Shown here: positions 1 through 5,557 of the stretch, piece after piece
Layout: each line of letters begins with the position of its first letter
Numbering within the stretch: the first letter of the stretch is position 1
From: an uncultured Oscillibacter sp.
Lineage (GTDB): Bacteria > Bacillota > Clostridia > Oscillospirales > Oscillospiraceae
Reading direction: 5' to 3'
Assembly (NCBI GenBank): GCA_948435975.1
Contig: CAOJHG010000153.1
Coordinates: 1 to 5,946 of the forward strand
Length of the DNA stretch: 5,946 nt
Notes under the pieces: generated by a model
What the model was told of the DNA's origin: nothing
Databases searched by the model: none
What the model saw: the letters and a program-made list of their open reading frames with translations, nothing else
Made by a program: the position numbers and the translations under genes

Positions 1-554
1 TTTTTGATACGGTGGAACACGCCGCACAGTCTGACGCGGTCAGCAAAATCGCCGCGCTGGCCTCGGACCCCGCCGTACAGGAGGGGAACATCTTTGGCAG
101 GTTTATAGAAACCGAAAACCGGACCGTCCGGCTCACCGGCGGTTATATGTGGCCTCTCTACAGCCAGGAGGGTAACACCGAGGCGAGCGTGAACCTTACC
201 CACGAGCAGGCCCAGGCTCTGGAGGATGCGATCCGGCGGGACATCCAGGCGGGACACTTCGGCAGGACCATCTTCCTGACAAGCGCCAGCGAGTACGCGA
301 ACTCTGTTTACCGGAGTGAACTTGAGCTCTATTACAGTATCACGGAGCATTATGAAGATGGGTCGGGGTCCTACTCTGAGCAGACTTCCATCCGCATTTC
401 CACGTACTGTACAGAGACCATCCAGACGCTGCGGGATATCGGCGTGCTCACAGACTCCCAACGCATGGTGACCCGGGCGGAATATCGTGAGATGCAGCAG
501 GAGACTGGAGACAGCGATTACACCTATTATGATGATGTGACTCCCCTCATGTGA
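1..554 (+). CDS. 3' part of a protein of unknown function (possible C-terminal extracytoplasmic domain of an ABC-transporter-associated permease)
   Basis: An open frame runs in from the left edge (codons for F-D-T-V-E from base 3) and stops at TGA 552-554, so only about 183 C-terminal residues are present. The GTG at 12 is in frame but has no ribosome binding site and lies inside a continuous frame, so it is not the start. The visible part is soluble, acidic and rich in Ser, Thr, Tyr and Glu, with no membrane segment or cysteine cluster. It contains a hydrophobic stretch LTGGYMWPLYSQEG, then a helix-like section around LTHEQAQALEDAIRRDIQ, then alternating short strands. This resembles the C-terminal domain that follows the membrane part of some clostridial ABC permease-type proteins (DUF6449-like), but that is from memory and weak. 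The amidase start follows 23 bases after the stop, so the two may share a transcript. Confidence 0.6.
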   Translation, partial: FDTVEHAAQSDAVSKIAALASDPAVQEGNIFGRFIETENRTVRLTGGYMWPLYSQEGNTEASVNLTHEQAQALEDAIRRDIQAGHFGRTIFLTSASEYANSVYRSELELYYSITEHYEDGSGSYSEQTSIRISTYCTETIQTLRDIGVLTDSQRMVTRAEYREMQQETGDSDYTYYDDVTPLM

Positions 555-566
555 TATACGCGTAAT

Positions 567-571
567 AGGAG
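567..571 (+). promoter_or_regulatory. Ribosome binding site of the amidase gene
   Basis: AGGAG with a 6-base spacer to ATG 578. It fixes the start used here; the next in-frame Met (residue 27) lies inside the membrane segment. Confidence 0.8.
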
Positions 572-577
572 ACCAGC

Positions 578-1285
578 ATGGAATACGAGAGAGAACATCA
601 ACAAAGAACCCATATCGACCCCCGTATCCTGAGCCTTGCCGCGCTCCTTGCGGTGATGACGGTGGCAGTCCTTGTGATTGCCGCCGTCAAGCTGCGCGGA
701 CCGGCCCCATCCCCGGATGAGGTGGAAAAGAATGTGCCGTCCTATGTGGCGCAGGAGTTCCTTACGCTCAACCAGTGGTCCCGTCCCGGTAGGCCCTTGG
801 AGGAGGTGAACGGCGTTGTTCTGCACTACATCGGCAACCCCGGCACCAGCGCCATGGCCAACCGGAACTATTTTAATTCCCTGGCTGACGGGAGCCTGCA
901 AACCTACGCCAGCAGTCATTTCATCGTGGGTCTGGAAGGAGAGGTCATCCAGTGCGTGCCCTTGGACGAGATTGCTTACGCCTCCAACACCCGGAACGAC
1001 GACACCATCTCTGTGGAAGCCTGCCACCCGGACGAAACGGGGGTCTACCGGGCGGCGACTTACCGGCGGGTGGTGGAGCTGACCGCGTGGCTGTGCCGGG
1101 AGTTCCGCTTGGACCCGGCGAAGGATGTGATCCGGCATTATGATGTGACTGGGAAGCTGTGCCCGCTGTACTACGTGGAAAATGAGGAGGCGTGGGAGCA
1201 GCTTTTGGCCGATATTGCTGCGGAAATGGAGGCGCAGGAAGTGGAAGCCCAGAAAGTGGAAGAGGCGGAGGAAAAAGAATCTTGA
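578..1285 (+). CDS. N-acetylmuramoyl-L-alanine amidase (Amidase_2/PGRP fold), membrane-anchored
   Basis: A 235-residue zinc amidase predicted to cut the bond between N-acetylmuramic acid and L-Ala of peptidoglycan. Residues 16-37 form one hydrophobic segment after a charged N-terminus: an uncleaved anchor or signal sequence that would place the enzyme outside the membrane. The catalytic domain spans about 60-210. Zinc ligands of the T7-lysozyme type are visible: His83 (VVLHYIG), His187 and Cys195 (RHYDVTGKLCP, His to Cys spacing of 8). Lys193 matches the catalytic Lys of T7 lysozyme, and Glu147 (SVEACH) is the usual conserved Glu. The C-terminus (216-235) is a Glu/Lys-rich tail. AGGAG at 567-571 lies 6 bases before the ATG and supports this start. 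No cell-wall-binding repeats or SH3 domain are present. It could serve in growth, spore or autolytic wall turnover; the sequence does not say which. Confidence 0.93.
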   Translation: MEYEREHQQRTHIDPRILSLAALLAVMTVAVLVIAAVKLRGPAPSPDEVEKNVPSYVAQEFLTLNQWSRPGRPLEEVNGVVLHYIGNPGTSAMANRNYFNSLADGSLQTYASSHFIVGLEGEVIQCVPLDEIAYASNTRNDDTISVEACHPDETGVYRAATYRRVVELTAWLCREFRLDPAKDVIRHYDVTGKLCPLYYVENEEAWEQLLADIAAEMEAQEVEAQKVEEAEEKES

Positions 1286-1326
1286 AATTTTTGAAAATTT
1301 TTCTCTGAAGGTGAAACAAAACGGGC

Positions 1327-1370
1327 TTCTGAATCGTCTATATAGTAGAGCCTTAGACAGGCCTTCAGAA
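1327..1370 (+). repeat. Nested inverted repeats (potential stem-loop) upstream of the small ORF
   Basis: TTCTGAA (1327-1333) is complementary to TTCAGAA (1364-1370). Inside it GTCTA (1336-1340) is complementary to TAGAC (1354-1358). This gives a 7 bp outer and a 5 bp inner stem with a 2/5 asymmetric internal loop and a 13-base hairpin loop. A competing pairing exists between GGCT (1324-1327) and AGCC (1349-1352), extended by CT/AG around a bulged T, which would exclude the outer stem. The pairings are read directly; folding in the cell is inference. Confidence 0.4.
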
Positions 1371-1380
1371 TGCTGATGTG

Positions 1381-1387
1381 AAAGGAG
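1381..1387 (+). promoter_or_regulatory. Ribosome binding site of the 55-residue ORF
   Basis: AAAGGAG lies 9 bases before ATG 1397. This near-consensus site is the main evidence, with codon use, that the short ORF is translated. Confidence 0.7.
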
Positions 1388-1396
1388 CCTCCCCTT

Positions 1397-1564
1397 ATGG
1401 AGCAAACAAAAACGGAGAATCTGTGGCGCGTATGGGTAGATGCCCAGCGTAAGATCGTGTCCTTCCACGAGGAGGAGGACTGTAAACTGCTGGAGTTCCG
1501 CAGCCGGGAGATGTTCTTCCGCTGCATCGAGCAGTATACCGGCCTACAGTACCGCTACCAATAA
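1397..1564 (+). CDS. Small hypothetical protein, 55 residues
   Basis: ATG 1397 to TAA 1562-1564. I do not recognise the family with certainty. The protein begins MEQTKTENLWRVWVD and ends IEQYTGLQYRYQ. It is soluble, with no membrane segment or signal, and rich in aromatic residues (three Phe, three Tyr, two Trp) and in Arg and Glu. It has two Cys (29 and 43) that are too far apart for a compact zinc knuckle. The pattern, a strand-like WRVWVDAQRKIVSFHE followed by an amphipathic stretch LLEFRSREMFFRCIEQY, suggests a small alpha/beta fold. Support comes from the strong ribosome binding site at 1381-1387, mostly G/C third positions matching the neighbours, and a terminator 12-15 bases after the stop. 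No function can be assigned. Confidence 0.75.
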   Translation: MEQTKTENLWRVWVDAQRKIVSFHEEEDCKLLEFRSREMFFRCIEQYTGLQYRYQ

Positions 1565-1574
1565 GTGCATACAT

Positions 1575-1610
1575 AAAAAGAGGAGGGCTGAAACCTCCTC
1601 CTTTTATTTT
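1575..1610. terminator. Bidirectional intrinsic terminator between convergent genes
   Basis: Stem GAGGAGG (1580-1586) with CCTCCTC (1594-1600) around a 7-base loop. It is extended by AAAA (1576-1579) against TTTT (1602-1605) past one bulged C. Read on the + strand it is followed by CTTTTATTTT and serves the small ORF that ends at 1564. Read on the - strand the same stem is followed by TTTTTATGTATG and serves the aro operon that ends with aroQ at 1626. The stem is GC-rich and both sides carry T runs, so use in both directions is likely. Confidence 0.88.
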
Positions 1611-1625
1611 GGCTTGAATCAGGGG

Positions 1626-2060
1626 TCAGGCGGACGCCAGGAGACGAAGAGCTTCCAGGTAGCCTTCCAGACCGTGGCCGCGGATAGTGCCTGTGCAGGC
1701 GGCACGGATGTAGGACACATGGCGGAAGTCCTCCCGTGTGTCGGGGTCGGAGATGTGGACCTCCACCGTTGGGATCTGCACCGCCTTTACCGCGTCCAAG
1801 AGCGCTACGCTGGTGTGCGTGTAAGCGGCGGGATTGATGATAATGCCGTCGATTTTGTCAAAGTATGCCTGCTGGATGGCGTCCACCAAATCGCCCTCGT
1901 GGTTGGACTGAAAGAAAGAGACCTCCACCCCGAGACGGTCCGCCTCTTTGGAAATCATGTCCAGCAGGTCCTGGTAGCTGGCCCTTCCATAGATTTCCGG
2001 CTGGCGGATGCCCAGCATGTTTAGGTTTGGACCGTTGATAACCAGAATTTTAGTGCTCAC
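1626..2060 (-). CDS. aroQ: Type II 3-dehydroquinate dehydratase
   Basis: A 144-residue cytoplasmic enzyme, the usual length, that dehydrates 3-dehydroquinate to 3-dehydroshikimate (third shikimate-pathway step); type II enzymes are dodecamers. The family signature is complete: ILVINGPNLNMLG (5-17), then Arg19 and Tyr24 on the mobile lid (IRQPEIYG), NHEGDLVD (53-60), NPAAYTHTS (76-84) with Asn76 and His82, VEVHISD (99-105) with Glu100 and His102, and FRHVSY with Arg113. The start is GTG at 2058-2060: the protein begins exactly where the family begins, and GGAGG at 2068-2072 precedes it by 7 bases. The frame stays open further upstream, but that part is the aroK coding region in another frame. 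The first 11 bases overlap the end of the aroE-aroK gene. It is the last gene of the operon, with the terminator about 20 bases after its TGA. Confidence 0.96.
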   Translation of the reverse strand: MSTKILVINGPNLNMLGIRQPEIYGRASYQDLLDMISKEADRLGVEVSFFQSNHEGDLVDAIQQAYFDKIDGIIINPAAYTHTSVALLDAVKAVQIPTVEVHISDPDTREDFRHVSYIRAACTGTIRGHGLEGYLEALRLLASA

Positions 2061-3333
2061 GAAAATCCCTCCAGATGCGCTCAGCCGTTTCCTGCGGGCT
2101 GGCCTCGTTCCATATGTATGTGTCCGCCGCCTGGATGTACAGAGGGTGCCGGACTGTGAACATTTCCTCCAGACTTCCCGCCTGGGAAAGAGGCCGTCCG
2201 CTGGTGGGCAGGTCCTCCAGACGGCGGAGGAGATAGCAGACCCACCCTGTACGCCGGAGGGCCTGCCGGTTCTCGGGCCGCAGCACCGCACCGCCCCCTG
2301 TGGCGATCACCTGGCCGCTCTTGGCACAGGTCTCTGTTAAAACACGGTGCTCCAGCTCCCGGAACACACCCTCGCCGTCCTCGCGGAAGATTTCCGGAAT
2401 TGGTTTTCCAGCCGCACGGGTAATCTCATCGTCCAAATCGACGAACGCCTTGCCGGAGGCCGCCGCCAGCGCCTGGCCGACGGTGGTCTTTCCGCTTCCC
2501 GGCATCCCAACAAGAACGATGTTGGTCATTTGCAGACGCAGTGTGCGGATGATTGCTTCCGTTTCTCCGTCGGGGATGGTCTTGCCGAAAAAGAGCTCCT
2601 CCGCCCGCTTCGCCTGGGCCGCCAGCATGGACAGGCCGCCGGTGCAGCGGAATTGACGGTCCATAAACAGGCCTAGTTCATCCAGATATTGGCCGCTTCG
2701 GTTCCAGTCCTCCGCTTGCAGAAGGAGGTTCGTCCGGACTGGATTGTAAATCACATCCACAACATCCACTATGGCGGGCAGAAACTGCAGGTCCACCGGC
2801 CGGCCCTCCAACCTCGGCCACATGCCGACGGGGGTGGTGTTGATAATAGCTTCCGCATCAGCGTGGAGCGTGTAGAGATTGTCATAATTGTTCCGGCCCG
2901 TCCGGGAGACCACCACGATTTCCCGAGCCTGTTCCCGTCTCGCCGCGGCTTGGGCTGTGAGGGACGCGCCGCCGCTGCCCAGGATAAGGACCTTCTTTCC
3001 CGACAGGGAGATCCTTGCCCGGCGCAGCATGTATAAGAAGCCGTCAATGTCCGTGTTGTAGCCATATAGCTTCCCGCCCCGCCGGACCAGCGTATTCACA
3101 CTTCCGATATCCGCTGCCGCTGGGTCGATTTCATCGCAGCAGGCCATCACGTCCTGTTTATAGGGGATGGTGACGTTCAGGCCGCCGACGTCCTCCCGTC
3201 TGAGGAAGGGGCCCAGGTCCTCCGGCTCCAATTCAATCAGACGGTAGCCCTTGCAGCCGAACGCCTCGTGAATCGGCACAGACCAGCTATGCCCCAGCCT
3301 GCGGCCCAGTAAGCCGTAAAGTTTCTCTGCCAT
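2050..3333 (-). CDS. aroE-aroK: Shikimate dehydrogenase-shikimate kinase fusion protein (AroE-AroK)
   Basis: A 427-residue cytoplasmic protein joining two pathway steps: NADPH-dependent reduction of 3-dehydroshikimate to shikimate, and ATP-dependent phosphorylation to shikimate 3-phosphate. The AroE part (1-268) shows the substrate motif GHSWS (Ser16, Ser18), NVTIPYK with catalytic Lys59, Asn80, NTDIDG with catalytic Asp95, the glycine-rich GSGGAS (119-124), SRT (143-145) typical of NADP binding, and GLSMLAAQA (233-241). The AroK part (269-427) shows Walker A GMPGSGKT (276-283), DLD (299-301), EIF with FRELE (Arg325), GGG (346-348), GRPLS in the lid (Arg380) and RHPLY (395-399). Both halves are full length with no catalytic residue missing. 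ATG 3333 is preceded by GGAAG (3342-3346), 8 bases away. It starts 3 bases after the pheA stop. Met269 matches a normal kinase start but has no ribosome binding site. Confidence 0.94.
   Translation of the reverse strand: MAEKLYGLLGRRLGHSWSVPIHEAFGCKGYRLIELEPEDLGPFLRREDVGGLNVTIPYKQDVMACCDEIDPAAADIGSVNTLVRRGGKLYGYNTDIDGFLYMLRRARISLSGKKVLILGSGGASLTAQAAARREQAREIVVVSRTGRNNYDNLYTLHADAEAIINTTPVGMWPRLEGRPVDLQFLPAIVDVVDVIYNPVRTNLLLQAEDWNRSGQYLDELGLFMDRQFRCTGGLSMLAAQAKRAEELFFGKTIPDGETEAIIRTLRLQMTNIVLVGMPGSGKTTVGQALAAASGKAFVDLDDEITRAAGKPIPEIFREDGEGVFRELEHRVLTETCAKSGQVIATGGGAVLRPENRQALRRTGWVCYLLRRLEDLPTSGRPLSQAGSLEEMFTVRHPLYIQAADTYIWNEASPQETAERIWRDFREH
2066..2073 (-). promoter_or_regulatory. Ribosome binding site selecting the GTG start of aroQ
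   Basis: TGGAGGGA on the - strand, inside the 3' end of the aroK part. The core GGAGG is 7 bases before GTG 2060. It decides the start against longer in-frame alternatives that would add residues unlike the family. Confidence 0.8.
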
Positions 3334-3336
3334 CGC

Positions 3337-4473
3337 TTATACTTCCGCGTAGTTGCCCAGGAACTGGAACTGGGCACAGGTCCGCTCCATCTCCTCCAGC
3401 ATGGCCAGGATGCTGGGGTCCCGCACATCCGCTTCCAGCTCCAGGAAGAAGATGAACTCAAAATCGCTGCCAGCTACAGGGCAGGATTCCAGCTTTGTCA
3501 TATTTACATCCAGCGCCGCAAGTTTCGAGACGATCTCGCACAATGCGCCGGGCCGGTTGTCGAAGGCGATTACCAGGCTGACCCGGTTCGCGCCGGCATA
3601 GATGACGGGATTCTTTGTGACGCAGACAAAGCGGGTATAGTTGTTGTCGCTGTTTTGAATCCTGCCGTTGACGCATTCCAGGCCGTACAGCGCCGCGCAG
3701 GGATGAGAGGAAATGGCGGCGGCGCGGCGGTTCCCGGATTCCGCTACCAGTTTCGCGGCGGCGGCGGTGTTTCCGCAGGGGATGATTTTCACGCCCTTCA
3801 GCGTCTCCAAAAAGCGGCTGCATTGACCGATGGCCTGCTCATGGGAGTAGATTTCCGTAACGTCCCCCATCTTCACGCCGGGGAGAACCAACAGCTCATG
3901 CCGGATACACAGGCGGGTAGAGCGGACGATGGACAGGTTCCGCTCTTGCAGCAGGCTGTACACCGCCCGGACGGAACCATTAGAGCTGTTTTCAATGGGC
4001 AGGACGCCGAACTTGCACAGGCCGGATTCCACTGCGGACGCCACCGCCTCGAAGGTCTTGACATACATAATGCTGCCGCGGGGGAAGAGGCGGTCGCAGG
4101 CGGCTTGAGAGTTTCCGCCTTCCACACCCTGGCAGGCAACCAGGCCTGTCTGAGGGAACAAATCTCTGCCAGCCTCCAGAGACGCCCGGACCTGCGCGCC
4201 CACCTTTGTCTCAGAGGAAATCAATTCCGCCTGACGGGAACGGGCCAGCTCGAAGAGTGTGGAGAACAGATGGTAGGCGTAGCGTTCCCGTGCCCCGGCG
4301 TTTTCCGTGACCCTTGCCAGAACGGACCGTTCCCGCTCTTTGTTCAGGATAGGGAGGCGGTGTTCGTTTTTGTAGGCGGCCACCTCCTCCGCCAAGTCCA
4401 TACGCTCCAGGAAGAGTTTTAATAATTGGTCGTCTACCGCGTCGATTTTGGCGCGAATCTCAGAAAGTTCCAT
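3337..4473 (-). CDS. pheA: Bifunctional chorismate mutase/prephenate dehydratase (P-protein)
   Basis: A 378-residue cytoplasmic enzyme that turns chorismate into prephenate and then phenylpyruvate, the precursor of phenylalanine. Residues 1-88 are an AroQ-type chorismate mutase with Arg7, Arg24, Lys35, Arg47, Glu48 and probably Gln81 at the active-site positions; the usual Asp before RE is Asn44. Residues about 110-290 are prephenate dehydratase: the clostridial opening ACQGVEGGNSQ, PIENSSNGS (159-167) and the catalytic TRF (280-282). Residues about 297-375 are an ACT domain for phenylalanine feedback, with GALC (309-312). The second Phe-binding motif reads ESCP (329-332) instead of ESRP. The start ATG 4473 has GGAGG at 4480-4484, 6 bases away. 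Its first 14 bases overlap the end of aroC. The order of domains and the length fit typical P-proteins. Confidence 0.96.
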   Translation of the reverse strand: MELSEIRAKIDAVDDQLLKLFLERMDLAEEVAAYKNEHRLPILNKERERSVLARVTENAGARERYAYHLFSTLFELARSRQAELISSETKVGAQVRASLEAGRDLFPQTGLVACQGVEGGNSQAACDRLFPRGSIMYVKTFEAVASAVESGLCKFGVLPIENSSNGSVRAVYSLLQERNLSIVRSTRLCIRHELLVLPGVKMGDVTEIYSHEQAIGQCSRFLETLKGVKIIPCGNTAAAAKLVAESGNRRAAAISSHPCAALYGLECVNGRIQNSDNNYTRFVCVTKNPVIYAGANRVSLVIAFDNRPGALCEIVSKLAALDVNMTKLESCPVAGSDFEFIFFLELEADVRDPSILAMLEEMERTCAQFQFLGNYAEV

Positions 4474-5557
4474 GATTTCCCTCCAAAAGTAAGTCTAACA
4501 GTACAATAGCCGTAACCGCCTCCACCACTGGGACCGCCCGATGAGCAATGCAGGGGTCATGGCGGCCATGGATGGTCAGCTCCGCGTTTTCCCGTGTGGC
4601 AAGGCTGATGGTCTGCTGGGGCTGTCCAATAGACGGCGTGGGCTTGACAGCGGCCCGGAAAACGATAGGCATTCCGGTAGTAATACCGCCCAGGATGCCG
4701 CCTGCGTGGTTGGTCTTCCCGCGGACTTGACCGTTTTCCATGGTAAAGGGGTCGTTGTTTTCCGAACCCCGGAGAGCGGCGGCGGAAAAGCCAGCGCCGA
4801 ACTCCACGCCCTTCACCGCGGGGATGCCGAAGAGCGCAGCGGAAAGCCGGCTCTCAATGCCGTCAAACATAGGGTCCCCCAGTCCGGCGGGCAGACCGAT
4901 GGCGGCGCACTCAATGACGCCTCCCACGCTGTCCAGGCTGTTCCTGGCGTCCAGAATGGCGGCCTGCATCCGTTCCCCGGCCCCGCCGTCCAGGACAGGG
5001 AAGGCTTTTTCAGCTATGGACGCAAAAAGTGTTTGTGTGGGATAGAGGGGAAAGGGCTCGTCGGGAATCCCGGCTGCGCTGTACAGGTGAGCCCCCGCAT
5101 AGACGCTGCGGCGGGCCAAAATCTGCTTCGCAATGCCGCCCGCCACGCACAAAGGAGCCGTCAGCCGTCCGGAGAAGTGCCCGCCGCCCCGCATGTCTGC
5201 ATGTCCGCCCCACTTGACGGAGGCCGTGTAGTCTGCGTGGCCGGGGCGGGGCTTTTCCTTTAGCCCGCTGTAGTCCTTGGAGTGCTGGTCCGCGTTTTCA
5301 ATGACCGCACAGAGAGGCGCACCGCAGGTCTTTCCATCCTCCAGACCGGAAAGGAAGGCGGGGAGGTCGGTCTCCTTCCGGGCGGTGGAAAGGGCGCTTT
5401 TTCCAGGGCGGCGGCGGTCTAAAAAGGCGTTCAGTTCCTCCAGGTCGATTGCTTCCCCGGCAGGCAGGCCGTCAACCACAACGCCGATGGCCCTCCCGTG
5501 GGACTGACCGAAAACCGAAACCTTTACAATCTTCCCAAACTCAGACGACAAGGACAT
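4460..5557 (-). CDS. aroC: Chorismate synthase
   Basis: A 365-residue cytoplasmic enzyme needing reduced FMN that removes phosphate from 5-enolpyruvylshikimate 3-phosphate to give chorismate; the family is tetrameric. Signatures in order: FGQSHG (16-21, usually GESHG), DRRRPGKS (47-54), RKETDLP (60-66), RPGHADYT (104-111), RGGGHFSGRLTAP (123-135), then NSLDSVGG, FGAGF, GSENND, NHAGGILGGITTG, KPTPSI and GRHDPC towards the C-terminus. The start is uncertain: GTG 5560 and ATG 5557 are adjacent, but the only Shine-Dalgarno (AGGGGG, 5560-5565) sits 8 bases before a TTG at 5551. That TTG would give MSSEFGK, closest to the usual family beginning. I list the ATG as the conventional choice. It overlaps the aroA end by 17 bases (11 with the TTG) and pheA by 14. 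Confidence 0.95.
   Translation of the reverse strand: MSLSSEFGKIVKVSVFGQSHGRAIGVVVDGLPAGEAIDLEELNAFLDRRRPGKSALSTARKETDLPAFLSGLEDGKTCGAPLCAVIENADQHSKDYSGLKEKPRPGHADYTASVKWGGHADMRGGGHFSGRLTAPLCVAGGIAKQILARRSVYAGAHLYSAAGIPDEPFPLYPTQTLFASIAEKAFPVLDGGAGERMQAAILDARNSLDSVGGVIECAAIGLPAGLGDPMFDGIESRLSAALFGIPAVKGVEFGAGFSAAALRGSENNDPFTMENGQVRGKTNHAGGILGGITTGMPIVFRAAVKPTPSIGQPQQTISLATRENAELTIHGRHDPCIAHRAVPVVEAVTAIVLLDLLLEGNHGTF

Larger units (their letters stand above)
1286..1396 (+). other. Non-coding stretch between the amidase gene and the small ORF: AT-rich repeats and a possible structured leader
   Basis: Just after the amidase stop, TTGAAATTT (1282-1290) and TTGAAAATTT (1291-1300) form an imperfect tandem repeat, AT-only and weakly self-complementary. 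It is not a convincing terminator because no GC stem is present. Downstream lie nested inverted repeats (1327-1370) around the palindrome CTATATAG (1338-1345). A -10-like TATAGT sits at 1341-1346, but no matching -35 is found 16-18 bases upstream, so I do not call a promoter. The stretch ends in a strong ribosome binding site for the 55-residue ORF. It may be a leader or an independent transcription start; this is inference. Confidence 0.4.

Noticed and set aside
12..554. Complete 180-residue gene starting at GTG 12
   Set aside because: The frame is open to the window edge and no ribosome binding site precedes the GTG, so the gene is treated as partial.
1282..1306. Intrinsic terminator directly after the amidase
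   Set aside because: The only stem is AT pairs with a very tight loop; there is no GC core and no long T run.
1341..1346. Promoter with -10 TATAGT
   Set aside because: No -35-like hexamer lies 16-18 bases upstream, and the TATA sequence is part of a palindrome inside the inverted repeats.
527..1468. Long open frame on the - strand (313 codons) opposite the amidase gene
   Set aside because: The protein is His/Arg/Leu-rich without domain motifs, no ribosome binding site is evident, and it mirrors a clear + strand gene with zinc-ligand motifs.
2050..2529. Separate aroK gene starting at Met269 of the fusion
   Set aside because: The frame is open through the junction and no Shine-Dalgarno lies before this ATG. 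Kept as an evolutionary remark, not as a gene.
3655..4422. Open frame of 255 codons on the + strand opposite pheA
   Set aside because: It is the antisense shadow of a well-conserved gene in GC-rich DNA; composition is low in order and no family motif is seen.
4541..5263. Open frame of 240 codons on the + strand opposite aroC
   Set aside because: Antisense shadow of chorismate synthase; Gly/Ala/Arg-rich without recognisable motifs.
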